DNA from: Glutamicibacter creatinolyticus
GTDB lineage: Bacteria; Actinomycetota; Actinomycetes; Actinomycetales; Micrococcaceae
Assembly: GCF_006094275.1 (NCBI RefSeq)
Contig: NZ_CP034412.1
Coordinates: forward strand, 1,922,001 to 1,986,000
Length of the DNA: 64,000 bases
Direction: 5' to 3'
Below the pieces are notes generated by a model. The model made no database searches and was not told the origin of the DNA. It worked only from the letters and a program-made list of their open reading frames with translations. Positions 47,378-56,808 of the stretch are shown here, piece by piece. Position numbers and translations under genes: made by a program. Positions within the stretch are counted from its first letter, which is position 1. Each line of letters opens with the position of its first letter.

Positions 47378-48889
47378 TCAGGCGGTCTTGGTCAGCAGCG
47401 CCAGGAACATCGCGTCGCTGCCGTGGCGGTGCGGCCACAGCTGCACCGTGGAGCCCTCCCCCAGCGGGTGGCCGCTGGCGGCGGCGCCCGGCAGCAGGAC
47501 CTGCTCCACCGCGGCGGCGGTGTCCAGCAGGCGTGCGTTCCGGGTGGATTTGAGGAAGTCCTCGATCACCAGCCGGGTCTCGGCCTGGTGCGGCGAGCAG
47601 GTGACGTAGCCGATCACCCCGCCCACGCGCACCGCGTTGAACGCGGCCCGCAGCAGCTGGCCCTGCAGTTCGGTCAGCTCCGGGATGTCGCGGGGGGATT
47701 TGCGCCAGCGGGCCTCGGGGCGGCGGCGCAGCGCGCCGAGCCCGGAGCAGGGGGCGTCGAGCATGATCCGGTCGTAGTCCCCGGTGTACTGCTGCTGGGC
47801 GTAGTCCCGCCCGTCCTGGTTGGTGACCATCCAGTAGTCCTCGGGCACCCCGGCCAGGGACTTCCCCACCAGCCGGGCACGGTGTTCGGCCAGTTCGTTG
47901 GCGGTCAGCCGCGCGTCGCGCTGCAGGGCGTGGGCGCCGAGCACGGCGGCCTTCCCGCCGGGGCCGGCGCACATGTCCAGCCAGTAGCGGTCCTCGCCGG
48001 GCACCGGCAGCGGCACCTCGGCCAGGGCGTGGGCGACCACCTGGCTGCCGGCGTCCTGCACGCGCACGCTCCCCTCGCGCACCCCGGGCACCCGGGTGAC
48101 GTCCCCGTGCTGGTAGGTCGCGGACCCGGCCACCAGCGGCCCGGCCTGCGCGCCGGCCTCAAGCACCGCGTCAAGGTCCCCCAGACCGGGCAGGGCCACC
48201 AGGTTCACCACCGGTGCGGCATTGTCGGCCTGCAGCAGTTCGGTGATTTCCTCGGCCGGGCGCCCGTGGGTGACCAGGGCCTGGCGCAGGGCCCGCACGA
48301 TCCATTCCGGGTGCGCGTGCTCCAGACCCAGGCGCTGGGATTCGTTGGCGGCGGTGGCGGTGATCTCTTCCTTCCAGGCCTGGGCGTCCTTCGCGCTGAC
48401 CCGGCGCAGCACCGCGTTGATCAGCCCGGAAGGCCCGGCACCGATCTGGGCGCGGGCCAGGGACACGGTTTCATCCAGCGCCGCATGGTTCGGCACCCGC
48501 ATCGCCAGCAGCTGGTGGGCACCCAGACGCAGGGCGTCCAGGATCGCCGGGTCCAGTTCGCCAAGTTCACGGTCGACCAGGGTGGCCAGCACCGCGTCGT
48601 AGAAACCCTGGGCGCGCAACGCGCCGTAGGCCAGCTCGGTGGCGAACGCCGCGTCCCGCTTGTCCAGCCGGTGGTCGCGGATCAGCCGGGGCAGCACCAG
48701 GTTCGCGTAGGCGTCCGAGCCGGAGACCTCCCGCAGCGCCTTGAAGGCCACCAGCCGGGCCGGGTCCGCGCTGCGCTTGCGCTGGCCGGGGGCGGCGGCG
48801 CTGTACTGGCGCGGGCCGCGCTGCCCGCGGTTGCGGGTGCGCCCGTGTTCGTTGCGCCGTGGGGCGGAATCCTGGCTGCTGGGGCTCAT
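47378..48889 (-). CDS. rsmB: 16S rRNA m5C967 methyltransferase (RsmB/Sun)
   Basis: A 503-residue protein with a basic, disordered N-terminus ([10 protein letters not shown]), a NusB-like RNA-binding domain (about 45-175) and a Rossmann methyltransferase domain. The SAM motif is [10 protein letters not shown], the catalytic Cys lie in DAPCSGLG (with [12 protein letters not shown]) and [11 protein letters not shown]. The enzyme methylates C967 of 16S rRNA. Its ATG overlaps the fmt stop in an ATGA. Confidence 0.94.
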   Translation of the reverse strand: MSPSSQDSAPRRNEHGRTRNRGQRGPRQYSAAAPGQRKRSADPARLVAFKALREVSGSDAYANLVLPRLIRDHRLDKRDAAFATELAYGALRAQGFYDAVLATLVDRELGELDPAILDALRLGAHQLLAMRVPNHAALDETVSLARAQIGAGPSGLINAVLRRVSAKDAQAWKEEITATAANESQRLGLEHAHPEWIVRALRQALVTHGRPAEEITELLQADNAAPVVNLVALPGLGDLDAVLEAGAQAGPLVAGSATYQHGDVTRVPGVREGSVRVQDAGSQVVAHALAEVPLPVPGEDRYWLDMCAGPGGKAAVLGAHALQRDARLTANELAEHRARLVGKSLAGVPEDYWMVTNQDGRDYAQQQYTGDYDRIMLDAPCSGLGALRRRPEARWRKSPRDIPELTELQGQLLRAAFNAVRVGGVIGYVTCSPHQAETRLVIEDFLKSTRNARLLDTAAAVEQVLLPGAAASGHPLGEGSTVQLWPHRHGSDAMFLALLTKTA

Positions 48890-49818
48890 GCGAAACTCAC
48901 TTCCGTGCCGTTGGCCAACAGGCCGCGGGCCCAGTCGGCGGCGTCCATCATTTTCTTGCCCGGCGGCTGGATCTGGGTTGGCTCCAGCGCCCAGGTGCCG
49001 GTGCCCACCAGCACCCGGGGGCGCTTGCCCGGTTCGATCCGCACCTGGCCGGGCGCCAGGTCGGTGACCTGCGGGTGTTCACGCAGCGCGCCGAACTTGA
49101 AGCGCCCGTCGGCGACCTTGATCCAGGGGCCCGGGAACGGGCTGGTGCCGTGGGCGCGGCGGCGGATTTCGGTGGCGGGGCGGGTGAAGTCCAGCTGCGC
49201 ATCGGCATCGGTGATCTTCGGCGCGTAGCTGCCCGATCCGGTCTGCGGTTCGGGGCGGGCGACCCCCGCGTCCAGGGCCTGCAGCGTGTCGACCAGCAGC
49301 CGGGAGCCGCTGTCGCTCAGCCGCTGCAGCAGGGCCCCGGCGGTGTCCATCGCCCCAATCGGCTCGGTCACCTGCCCGAACACCGGGCCGGTATCCAGCC
49401 CGGTTTCCAGTTGGAAGGTCACCGCACCGGTGATGTCATCGCCGAAGATGATGGCGTGCTGCACCGGCGCGGCCCCGCGCCACTGCGGCAGCAGGGAGAA
49501 GTGCAGGTTGATCCAGCCGTGGCGCGGCACCTGCAGCGCGTCCTGCGGCACCAGTCCCCCGTAGGCGACGATGGCGGCGGCGTCCAGGTCCAGCGCGGTT
49601 AGCTGTTCGGTGACCTGCGCGTCGATCTTGGCGGCCTTGACGATCTGCAGGCCCAGCTCCTCGGCCCGCTGGGCGACCGGGGAGGGGGTGAGCACGCGTT
49701 TGCGCCCCAGCGGGGCGTCGGGCCGGGTGAGCACCGCGGCCACGTCGAAGCCCGCGTCCACCAGGTGGTCCAGGGAGGTGACGGCGACCTCCGGGGTGCC
49801 GGCAAAGAGGATGCGCAT
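48886..49818 (-). CDS. fmt: Methionyl-tRNA formyltransferase
   Basis: A 310-residue enzyme that formylates initiator Met-tRNA. It begins MRILFAGTPEVAV, has the catalytic block INLHFSLLPQWRGAAPVQHAI with Asn and His, and LETGLDTGPVF with the Asp. A C-terminal OB-like domain follows. ATG 49818 comes one base after the def stop, so def, fmt and rsmB form one unit. Confidence 0.95.
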   Translation of the reverse strand: MRILFAGTPEVAVTSLDHLVDAGFDVAAVLTRPDAPLGRKRVLTPSPVAQRAEELGLQIVKAAKIDAQVTEQLTALDLDAAAIVAYGGLVPQDALQVPRHGWINLHFSLLPQWRGAAPVQHAIIFGDDITGAVTFQLETGLDTGPVFGQVTEPIGAMDTAGALLQRLSDSGSRLLVDTLQALDAGVARPEPQTGSGSYAPKITDADAQLDFTRPATEIRRRAHGTSPFPGPWIKVADGRFKFGALREHPQVTDLAPGQVRIEPGKRPRVLVGTGTWALEPTQIQPPGKKMMDAADWARGLLANGTEVSFA

Positions 49819-49819
49819 G

Positions 49820-50386
49820 CTAGTTGCCTCCCAGTCCGGCGCCGAAGCTGGAGCCCAGGGCCCCGGAGCGCTGCTGAACGGTGCTGGCGGCGGTGTTCTG
49901 GTAGTTACTGGCCCGCAGCTTCTTCCACGCGGCCTTGCGTTCGGCCTCGGAAAGGCGCTCCAGGAACAGGATCCCGTCCAGGTGGTCGGTTTCGTGCTGG
50001 ATGCAGCGCGCCAGCAGCCCCTCGCCCTCGATCGTGATCGGGTTGCCGTACTTGTCAAAACCGGTGGCCTTGGCGTGCCGGCGGCGCGGGACCGGGGCGG
50101 CGATGCCGGGGATGGACAGGCACCCCTCCACCACGTCCGGCTGGTAGTCCTGGCTTAGTTCCAGCACCGGGTTGATGATGTGCCCGCGCTGCCCGTTGAT
50201 CTGGTAGGTGAACACCCGCAGCGACACCCCGACCTGGGGTGCGGCCAACCCGGCGCCCTCGACGTTCTCCATGGTCTGGTCCATGTCCTCTACGAGCTTT
50301 TGGACCTCGGGCCCGAACTCGGTGACCTCCTGTGCCCTGGTGCGTAGAACAGGATCCCCGATAATCCGAATTCCCAATACCGCCAT
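49820..50386 (-). CDS. def: Peptide deformylase
   Basis: A 188-residue metallo-enzyme removing the formyl group from new proteins. All three motifs are intact: GAGLAAPQVG, EGCLS and QHETDHLDG. The C-terminal 30 residues, rich in Ser, Ala and Gly, are an extension beyond the core. It pairs functionally with the adjacent fmt. Confidence 0.95.
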   Translation of the reverse strand: MAVLGIRIIGDPVLRTRAQEVTEFGPEVQKLVEDMDQTMENVEGAGLAAPQVGVSLRVFTYQINGQRGHIINPVLELSQDYQPDVVEGCLSIPGIAAPVPRRRHAKATGFDKYGNPITIEGEGLLARCIQHETDHLDGILFLERLSEAERKAAWKKLRASNYQNTAASTVQQRSGALGSSFGAGLGGN

Positions 50387-50504
50387 AATCGGTGCGTCGT
50401 CCTTTCAACGTGTGACTTCTCAGCATGCGGCCCCGCCAGGATTTGAGGATCTCTGCCCGTGGCGTCAGCGCAGGGATCCGGCCAGGGCCGGATCAACTCT
50501 TGTC

Positions 50505-51371
50505 CTAGTCTACGGGCCGGGCGGCGCCGGGCTGCGGGGGCGGGCCGATCTCGATCAGCCCCGAGGGCTGCTGCAACAGCTGGTACTGCGCCTGCCAGGT
50601 GCGGTGCAGTGCCCAGAACTTGGACCAGTAGGCGGGCATGGAGCTGGGCCGGGCGGTGAAGGTGCGCGCCCCGACCTCGCCCAGCGCGACTGCCAGCAAC
50701 ATCACATCGGTATCGAACGGCCACGGCTCCCAGGTCCCGGCGACCGGGTCGATGCTGTGCTCCTCGGCCTTCGCGGCCGCCGCCAACTGCATGATGACCT
50801 TCGGGTCCGGGGACTTGACCTGTCCCTCACGGTCGGTGCCGCGGGTCTTGTAGTCCACCAGGCACACCTGGCCGCCGATGCGGGCGACCAGGTCGATGGT
50901 GCCGGCGTAGCCCACGCTCTGGTTCCACACGGTCACCTCCGCGGCGATCGGCTCCACCTTGAAGTCGCGCCACCAGGTCTCGAAATGCCGCACGAAGCCC
51001 AGTTCGCCGTTCTCCCGCAGCGCCGCCAGCGCCGCGTCCAGCTCATGCGGCTTGCCCATTTCCCGCAACGCGTACTGCTCCGCGTAGTTGTGTACCCGGT
51101 CCCCGCGGGCGGCGGCCAGGTCCCGGTGGCCTTCGGCGGCGGAGGCCGAATCGCGCACCAGCCGGCGCATGGTCGATGGGTCGCCGGTGGCCAGCGGCAG
51201 CCGGGCGTCCTCGGACAGCGTCTTGGCGGCCAGGTAGCCGGCCCACCCGGTCAGATCGACCTTCTCCATGCCGATCACGGTGGTGATGGACGGGACGGTT
51301 GGCTGCCCGCCGACCTCGCGGGCATACATTCGTCCCAGTGCTGTCTGTACGGCCAACCGAGGGGAAGTCAT
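50505..51371 (-). CDS. PD-(D/E)XK family nuclease
   Basis: A 288-residue RecB/Cas4-like nuclease. The core is GDRVHNYAEQ (helix with His), then AEVTVW, GYAGTIDLVARIGG with the Asp, and LVDYKT giving the D-x-K pair, then a QL helix (KVIMQLAAAAKAEE). There is no helicase domain and no CRISPR nearby. Such genes lie next to def in Micrococcaceae; the DNA substrate is unknown. No Shine-Dalgarno sequence is clear at ATG 51371. Confidence 0.75.
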   Translation of the reverse strand: MTSPRLAVQTALGRMYAREVGGQPTVPSITTVIGMEKVDLTGWAGYLAAKTLSEDARLPLATGDPSTMRRLVRDSASAAEGHRDLAAARGDRVHNYAEQYALREMGKPHELDAALAALRENGELGFVRHFETWWRDFKVEPIAAEVTVWNQSVGYAGTIDLVARIGGQVCLVDYKTRGTDREGQVKSPDPKVIMQLAAAAKAEEHSIDPVAGTWEPWPFDTDVMLLAVALGEVGARTFTARPSSMPAYWSKFWALHRTWQAQYQLLQQPSGLIEIGPPPQPGAARPVD

Positions 51372-51566
51372 AGTGCGATCATGGCATACCGCCCCGACAC
51401 TTCAGCCCTAGTCCGCTCCAGATTCGGCACCGATTCGCGGGGCGCGGCGGGGAAAAAGCGGCTGTGAACCAGATCTCAGCTTTTGGATTTGGTGCTTCGG
51501 CATTTTCTCGTATAGAGTTTTTACTCGTTGGAAAGACGCCGAAACGGCAGATGAACTTCCAATTTT

Positions 51567-51635
51567 GCGGACATAGCTCAGCTGGTAGAGCGCAACCTTG
51601 CCAAGGTTGAGGTCGCGAGTTCGAACCTCGTTGTT
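51567..51635 (+). pseudogene. Truncated tRNA-Gly (GCC) copy
   Basis: Identical to the next tRNA-Gly for 68 bases, but the sequence then runs straight into the second copy instead of finishing the acceptor stem. The 3' strand would need TGTCCGC; here it reads TGTTGCG, so only four of seven acceptor pairs can form. It therefore lacks a usable 3' end. It appears to come from a 69-bp tandem duplication. Confidence 0.8.
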
Positions 51636-51708
51636 GCGGACATAGCTCAGCTGGTAGAGCGCAACCTTGCCAAGGTTGAGGTCGCGAGTTCGAACCTCGT
51701 TGTCCGCT
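51636..51708 (+). tRNA. tRNA-Gly (GCC)
   Basis: A complete 73-base cloverleaf: acceptor GCGGACA/TGTCCGC, anticodon stem CAACC/GGTTG around TTGCCAA (anticodon GCC), T-loop TTCGAAC, discriminator T. No CCA is encoded. Confidence 0.95.
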
Positions 51709-51765
51709 CGCAAAAAGATCACCGGATCGGTTCGCCGATCCACGCCCGGTTTACCGACCGGACCT

Positions 51766-51836
51766 GGTGGGGTGGCCGAGAGGCGAGGCAGCGGCCTGCA
51801 AAGCCGTATACGCGGGTTCGAATCCCGTCCCCACCT
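51766..51836 (+). tRNA. tRNA-Cys (GCA)
   Basis: A 71-base cloverleaf with acceptor GGTGGGG/CCCCACC and the anticodon loop CTGCAAA (GCA). Discriminator T as expected for Cys. No CCA is encoded. Confidence 0.95.
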
Positions 51837-51870
51837 CGCTGGAGGCATTTGCCTCAGGCATTATCTTTTT

Positions 51871-51942
51871 TCGCGATTGGCGCAGCGGTAGCGCGCTTCC
51901 CTGACACGGAAGAGGTCACTGGTTCGATCCCAGTATCGCGCA
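51871..51942 (+). tRNA. tRNA-Val (GAC) with mismatched first pair
   Basis: A 72-base cloverleaf with anticodon loop CTGACAC (GAC), stem CTTCC/GGAAG and T-loop TTCGATC. The acceptor 3' strand ATCGCGC would pair with GCGCGAT, but the 5' strand reads TCGCGAT, giving a U1-C72 mismatch. The first base is the last of a six-T run. No CCA is encoded. Confidence 0.88.
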
Positions 51943-51980
51943 CTGGACATTCATCGTATGATTAATGTTCAACACAACAT

Positions 51981-52053
51981 GCGGACATAGCTCAGCTGGT
52001 AGAGCGCAACCTTGCCAAGGTTGAGGTCGCGAGTTCGAACCTCGTTGTCCGCT
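51981..52053 (+). tRNA. tRNA-Gly (GCC), last copy
   Basis: Identical to the 51636 copy over all 73 bases, and followed directly by an encoded CCA (52054-52056). Confidence 0.95.
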
Positions 52054-52060
52054 CCACTGT

Positions 52061-52090
52061 CAGAAGGCCACCCCCACGGGCGGCCTTCTG
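52061..52090 (+). terminator. Terminator of the tRNA cluster
   Basis: CAGAAGGCC pairs perfectly with GGCCTTCTG and is followed by CTTTT, a good intrinsic terminator 4 bases after the last CCA. Confidence 0.85.
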
Positions 52091-52253
52091 CTTTTCCCGC
52101 CAGCACCTCCAGCCCATGCACGCATGCATCTCGCTGATGGCTGAATTCTTGCCGACGGCGGTTCAAACCTTCCCCCGGCGCCGCTGTTCGGTTTACCATA
52201 TCCACAAGAGTGGGGACGGCAGGTGTTCCCAGCGTTGAAGGGAGGTGGCCTTT

Positions 52254-52472
52254 TTGTCAGGTTTTGACGAGCTGAAGGGCAAAGCCGAAGGACTGGCGCA
52301 CAAGGCTGGCCAATTTGCCGCAGAGAATTCAGAAAAGGTGGCCAACGGCATCGATAAGGCCGGAAACTTCGTCGATGAGAAGACCGGCGGCAAGTACGCC
52401 GACAAGGTCGACTCGGTTCAAGACGGAGCGCGCAACCTCCTGAACAAGCTCAAGGGCGATAACACGCCATAG
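52254..52472 (+). CDS. MT0933-type antitoxin-like protein
   Basis: A 72-residue, highly charged helical protein. KAGNFVDEKTGGKYADKVDSVQDGA matches the MT0933/Rv0909 antitoxin family. The start is TTG 52254, placed by AGGGAGG seven bases upstream; a GTG at 52245 would put the start inside that site. No toxin gene is adjacent on either side (tRNA cluster upstream, benE downstream), so it is an orphan and may act in another way, for example as a stress protein. Confidence 0.75.
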   Translation: MSGFDELKGKAEGLAHKAGQFAAENSEKVANGIDKAGNFVDEKTGGKYADKVDSVQDGARNLLNKLKGDNTP

Positions 52473-52514
52473 CCGTTTATTGCGCGTCAAGTCGGGCATC
52501 GCCCCAAGCGCGTA

Positions 52515-52547
52515 GAAGGGCGTCGAACCACCGGTTCGGCGCCCTTC
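52515..52547 (+). terminator. Terminator after the antitoxin-like gene
   Basis: Fifteen-base arms with one G-T pair around a 3-base loop (GAAGGGCG... and ...CGCCCTTC), 42 bases beyond the stop. Confidence 0.75.
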
Positions 52548-52741
52548 GCCTATCTGCAGCCGCGTGTCCACCGCTCCAGGGCGCTTCCCGCAAGGCGGAC
52601 ACTGCCCCGCCTCCCCCGGGCGGACAAGTGTCCGCATCGCCCATTCCTCACAGGCCGGCGCCGCCCCCACCATGGCCCGGCCAGCGCAACAGCCTGAAAC
52701 AAATTTCGCCAACATCACAGGTGGCGGCTAGGAAAGGAGTC

Positions 52742-54055
52742 ATGCCCACAGAACTGCCAGCACGCCCCAACGCCCTCTCCGACGCGGTCATGGCCGGGTT
52801 CGTCACCACCATGGTCGGGTTCACCTCCTCCTTCGCGGTGGTGCTGACCGGGCTGCTGAATGTGGGAGCCGACGAAGGCCAGGCCGCCTCCGGTCTGCTG
52901 GCCCTGACGCTGCTGACCGGGCTGAGCACCATGCTGCTCTCGCTCTGGCACCGGATTCCGATCACGATCGCCTGGTCCACCCCGGGTGCGGCGATGCTCG
53001 CCAGCCTGGGCTCGGGCTCCTACGGCTTCGCCGAGGCGGTGGGCGCGTTCATCGTCAGTGCCGCCCTCATTGTGCTTTCCGGGCTGCTCCCGGTGCTGCA
53101 GCGGCTGCTGGGACGCATTCCGGTGCCGATCGCCCAGGGCATGCTGGCCGGGGTGCTGATCCCGCTGTGCCTGAAGCCGTTCACGTCCCTGGCGGTGATC
53201 CCAATGGCCGCGCTGGTCATCCTGCTGGTCTTCCTCATCGGGCTGCGGCTGCTGCCGCGCTTCGCGGTGGCGGTGACAATGCTCGCCGCCGTGCTGCTGG
53301 GCATGTGGCACATCACCAGCACCGGAACCTGGGGTGAGGTGTCGGCGCTGCCGCAGATGCAGTGGGTGGCCCCGGAGTTCAACCCCACCGCCATCGCCGG
53401 GATCAGCGTCCCGCTGTTCATCGTCACCATGGCCTCACAAAATGTGCCGGGCGTGGCGGTGATGTCCTCCTTCGGCTACCGGGTGCCCTGGCGGCCGGCG
53501 ATGCTGGTCACCGGGACCGGTTCGGGGATCGGGGCGCTCTTTGGCGGCCACGCGATCAACCTGGCAGCGATCTCCGCCGCCCTGGCCGCCGGGGAACAGG
53601 CCGGGCAGGATCCGGCCCGGCGCTGGCGCGCCTCCTTCAGCTCCGGCGCGTTCTACCTGCTCTTCGCGGCCGGTTCCACCGCCATCGCCACCCTGGCGGC
53701 CGCCTCACCGGCCGGCTTGTTCGAGGCGGCCGCGGGCCTGGCCCTGCTGGCCACCCTGGGCAATGCGCTGATGGGCGCAATGCAGGAACCGGCGTGGCGG
53801 TTGAGCGCGCTGGTGACGGTGCTGATCGCCGCGGGCAATGTGACCCTGTTCGGCATTGGCGGGGCCTTCTGGGCGCTGCTGGCCGGGCTGGTGACCCACC
53901 TGGTCGTGGAGCGTCCGGCCCTGGCGCGCCGGGACAACAGGGGGCAGCACGGCACCGGCAACCCCGATGCCGCTGGGCAGCCGGAACACCGAACCCAGGA
54001 ACCCGCTACGGAAGCGGAAGCGGCGCAGGACAGCGCACCGCCTGCGGGCGGGTAG
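52742..54055 (+). CDS. benE: BenE-family benzoate/H+ symporter
   Basis: A 437-residue permease with about twelve helices. Family landmarks are TTMVGFTSSFAVVLTGL, ITIAWSTPGAAML, RIPVPIAQGMLAGVLIPLC, MASQNVPGVAVMSSFGYR and GGHAINLAAISAALAAGEQAG. A Pro/Glu/Ala-rich tail of about 40 residues follows. AAAGGAG lies directly before ATG 52742. No benzoate degradation genes are near, so the transported compound may be a different aromatic acid. Confidence 0.88.
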   Translation: MPTELPARPNALSDAVMAGFVTTMVGFTSSFAVVLTGLLNVGADEGQAASGLLALTLLTGLSTMLLSLWHRIPITIAWSTPGAAMLASLGSGSYGFAEAVGAFIVSAALIVLSGLLPVLQRLLGRIPVPIAQGMLAGVLIPLCLKPFTSLAVIPMAALVILLVFLIGLRLLPRFAVAVTMLAAVLLGMWHITSTGTWGEVSALPQMQWVAPEFNPTAIAGISVPLFIVTMASQNVPGVAVMSSFGYRVPWRPAMLVTGTGSGIGALFGGHAINLAAISAALAAGEQAGQDPARRWRASFSSGAFYLLFAAGSTAIATLAAASPAGLFEAAAGLALLATLGNALMGAMQEPAWRLSALVTVLIAAGNVTLFGIGGAFWALLAGLVTHLVVERPALARRDNRGQHGTGNPDAAGQPEHRTQEPATEAEAAQDSAPPAGG

Positions 54056-54060
54056 CGCAA

Positions 54061-54114
54061 AGGCCCGCCAACGCTCGCGTCGTTCACGCGATGCGGGCGG
54101 GCCTGCTGCGGTGT
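54061..54114. terminator. Convergent terminator benE/zapE
   Basis: AGGCCCGCC and GGCGGGCCT form a 9-bp stem with a structured loop between two converging genes. Confidence 0.65.
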
Positions 54115-54155
54115 GCAAAGCCGGCTGCCGGAACACAGGGACCCGGCGTGCGGGG

Positions 54156-55205
54156 CTATTCGGCGTTCTCGCCGATCTGGCCTTCGCGGGCCAGGGCAGT
54201 GAGGCGGGAGACCGCGCGGAAGTACTTCTTCTGGTAGCCGCCGGACATCATCTCCGGGGTGAACAGCTCGCTGAACGGCTTGCCGGAGGCGATGATCGGC
54301 ACGTCCTTGTCGTAGAGCCGGTCGGCCAGCACCACGAAGCGCAGCGCAATGGACTGGTCGGTGATCGTGTCCACGTTGTGCAGCACCAGCACGTCGGCCT
54401 CGGCCAGCAGCTGGCGGTAGCGGCTGGGGTGCACCTTGGACAGGTGCGCGACCAGCTCATCGAAGTTGTCCACCGCCAGCGTCGCTTGCGGGAAGCGCTG
54501 CTGGGCGTAGGCCTCGATGTCAGCGTCCTGCAGCGGGTCGGGAGCTTCGGGCAGGCCGCGGTGGCGGAAGTCCTCCCCGTCCACCCGGTGCACGTCGAAC
54601 TGGTCGGATAGTGCCTTGATTTCGCGCTGGAAGTCCACGGCAGCGAAGCGCCCCTCCCCCAGCGCCCCGGGCAGCGTGTTGGAGGTGGCGGCCAGCTTGA
54701 CCCCGGCGTCGGAGAGCTCGCGCATCAGTCGGCTCATCAGGACGGTGTCCCCCGGGTCATCGAGCTCGAACTCGTCGATGCACACCAGCTTGTACTGGCT
54801 GAGCACGTCCACGGTCTGGCGGAAGGAGAGCGCCCCGACCAGGTTCGTGTACTCCACGAACGTGCCGAACGCCTTCGGCCCCGGGGCGGCATGCCACAGC
54901 GAGGCCAACAGGTGGGTCTTGCCCACGCCGAACCCGCCATCGAGGTAGATCCCGTTCTTGGTGGTCTTGGCCTTGCCGAACAGCTTGGCGAACACCGAGC
55001 CCTTCGGGTTCTTGCCGATGGAGTCCGCGAACGCCTTGAGCTTGGTCACCGCCTCGGCCTGGGAGGGCTGGGAGGGATCCGGATGGTACGTGTCGAAGGA
55101 CACCTCGCCGAAGCGGTAGGAGGGGTGGAACCCGGCCAGCAGCTCCTCGACGGAGACGTTCGGTGTCGTTTCCGTCAGGTGTGTAATCGTGGCCATGCGC
55201 TCCAT
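54156..55205 (-). CDS. zapE: AFG1/ZapE-family ATPase
   Basis: A 349-residue AAA-type ATPase of the ZapE/AFG1 family. Walker A is LDGGFGVGKTHLLASLWH, Walker B LVCIDEFELDDPGD, then LMRELSDAGVKLAATSNTLPGAL (sensor 1) and later RFVVLADRLYDKDVPII. In gammaproteobacteria ZapE acts at the divisome; in actinobacteria the role is not established. ATG 55205 follows AAGGA by five bases; an internal ATG at 55196 is the alternative. It is divergent from the sulfurtransferase gene. Confidence 0.9.
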   Translation of the reverse strand: MERMATITHLTETTPNVSVEELLAGFHPSYRFGEVSFDTYHPDPSQPSQAEAVTKLKAFADSIGKNPKGSVFAKLFGKAKTTKNGIYLDGGFGVGKTHLLASLWHAAPGPKAFGTFVEYTNLVGALSFRQTVDVLSQYKLVCIDEFELDDPGDTVLMSRLMRELSDAGVKLAATSNTLPGALGEGRFAAVDFQREIKALSDQFDVHRVDGEDFRHRGLPEAPDPLQDADIEAYAQQRFPQATLAVDNFDELVAHLSKVHPSRYRQLLAEADVLVLHNVDTITDQSIALRFVVLADRLYDKDVPIIASGKPFSELFTPEMMSGGYQKKYFRAVSRLTALAREGQIGENAE

Positions 55206-55446
55206 AAAGTCCTTCAATCCCGTGCTCGTGTGCCCAAGCGTGCTCAAGTGTGCCCTGCTCGACCGGCGGGCTGGTCCATCGGCCAGTTTACCCCGAACCG
55301 TGGTGGGGATTGTGGCCGGATGTGACGTATGACGGCGCGAAATATTACGGCGGGGACTAACCTAGATAGGGAGTCGAGGCTGCTGCCCGCATCCGGGCGT
55401 CAGCGCTCCAACCAGCGAACCAAGCAGTTAGGAAAGTGAACGCCGC

Positions 55447-56361
55447 ATGTCGCTCCCCATCGACACGAACCCAGCGTACGCCCAGTACGCCCACCCCGAA
55501 CGGCTGGTCTCCACCCAGTGGGTCGCCGACCACCTGGGCAGCGACGGGCTGGTGGTGCTGGAATCGGACGAAGACATCCTGCTGTACAACACCGGGCACA
55601 TTCCCGGGGCCCTGAAGATCGACTGGCACACCGAACTGAACGACGAGGTCACCCGCGACTACGTGGATGGCGAGGGTTTCGCCGCGCTGATGAGCGCCAA
55701 GGGCATCACCCGCCAGAGCACCGTGGTGCTCTACGGGGACAAGTCCAACTGGTGGGCCGCCTACGCGCTGTGGGTCTTCACCCTGTTCGGCCACGAGGAC
55801 GTGCGCCTGATGGACGGCGGACGGGACAAGTGGATCGCCGAGGGCCGGGAGCTGAGCACCCAGACCCCCACCGTGCAGCCCACCGAATACCCGGTGGTGG
55901 AGCGCGAGGACAGCGCCATCCGCGCCTACCTGCCCGAGGTGCTCGAGCACCTGGGCAAGCCGCTGATCGACGTGCGCTCCCCGGAGGAGTACACCGGCGA
56001 GCGCACCCACATGCCCGCCTACCCGGAGGAGGGCGCGATGCGCGGCGGGCACATCCCCACCGCGGCCTCCGTGCCGTGGGGCCGGGCCGCCGCCGAGGAC
56101 GGAACCTTCCGCCCGCGCGCCGAGCTGGAGGCCATCTACCTGGGCGAGGCCGGTCTGCAGCCCGGGGACGATGTGATCGCCTACTGCCGCATCGGGGAAC
56201 GCTCCAGCCACACCTGGTTCGTGCTGCAGCACCTGCTGGGCTTTGAGCGGGTGCGCAACTACGACGGATCCTGGACCGAGTGGGGCAACGCGGTGCGCGT
56301 GCCGATCGTGCGCGGCGCCGAGGCCGGGCAGCTGCCGGCAGGATTCGGGGGCCACGCATGA
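55447..56361 (+). CDS. Thiosulfate sulfurtransferase (two-domain rhodanese)
   Basis: A 304-residue tandem rhodanese. The N-terminal domain lacks the catalytic Cys ([10 protein letters not shown]) and the C-terminal domain has the active loop [22 protein letters not shown] and [13 protein letters not shown] are family landmarks. It transfers sulfane sulfur, probably to its neighbour: the stop overlaps the sufE start in an ATGA, as in the conserved actinobacterial sseA-sufE pair. Confidence 0.92.
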   Translation: MSLPIDTNPAYAQYAHPERLVSTQWVADHLGSDGLVVLESDEDILLYNTGHIPGALKIDWHTELNDEVTRDYVDGEGFAALMSAKGITRQSTVVLYGDKSNWWAAYALWVFTLFGHEDVRLMDGGRDKWIAEGRELSTQTPTVQPTEYPVVEREDSAIRAYLPEVLEHLGKPLIDVRSPEEYTGERTHMPAYPEEGAMRGGHIPTAASVPWGRAAAEDGTFRPRAELEAIYLGEAGLQPGDDVIAYCRIGERSSHTWFVLQHLLGFERVRNYDGSWTEWGNAVRVPIVRGAEAGQLPAGFGGHA

Positions 56362-56798
56362 GCACCATGCCCGACGCGCTGAACGAAATCGTCGAGGAGT
56401 TCACCGAGGTGCCCGAGCCCGAGCGCCTGGAGCTGCTGCTGGAGTTCTCCCGCGAGCTGCCGGCCCTGCCCGAGCGCCTGGCCGACCACCCGGAACTGTT
56501 CGAACAGGTCGTGGAGTGCCAGTCCCCGCTGTTCCTGGTCGTCGAGGTGGCCCAGGATGCCCAGCACACCACCCGGCTGTTCTTCTCCGCCCCGCCCGAG
56601 GCGCCGACCACCCGCGGCTTCGCCTCGGTGCTGGCCGCCGGGCTGGACGGGTCCACGGCCGCGGACATCCTGGCGGTGCCCGAGGACATGCCCCAGCAGC
56701 TGGGGCTCTCCCGGGCCCTGTCCCCGTTGCGGATGCGCGGGATGAGCGCCATGCTGGCGCGCATCAAGCGCCAGATCACCGAGCAGCTGGGGGCCTAG
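56358..56798 (+). CDS. SufE-family sulfur acceptor protein
   Basis: A 146-residue SufE-type protein. The sulfur-accepting Cys is in [11 protein letters not shown] (about residue 54). It has the flanking helices of the family and LTPLR-like [10 protein letters not shown] near the end. It would accept sulfane sulfur from a desulfurase or, by the coupling here, from the rhodanese. Translationally coupled to that gene by an ATGA. Confidence 0.9.
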   Translation: MSTMPDALNEIVEEFTEVPEPERLELLLEFSRELPALPERLADHPELFEQVVECQSPLFLVVEVAQDAQHTTRLFFSAPPEAPTTRGFASVLAAGLDGSTAADILAVPEDMPQQLGLSRALSPLRMRGMSAMLARIKRQITEQLGA

Positions 56799-56808
56799 TA
56801 CCGCGGCG

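Noticed and set aside
51567-52056. Integration site with a mobile element at the tRNA cluster
   Set aside because: No integrase, no direct repeat of a tRNA 3' end flanking foreign genes. The duplication is local and tandem.
52254-54055. Toxin-antitoxin pair
   Set aside because: The neighbour downstream is a full benE permease behind a terminator, not a toxin.
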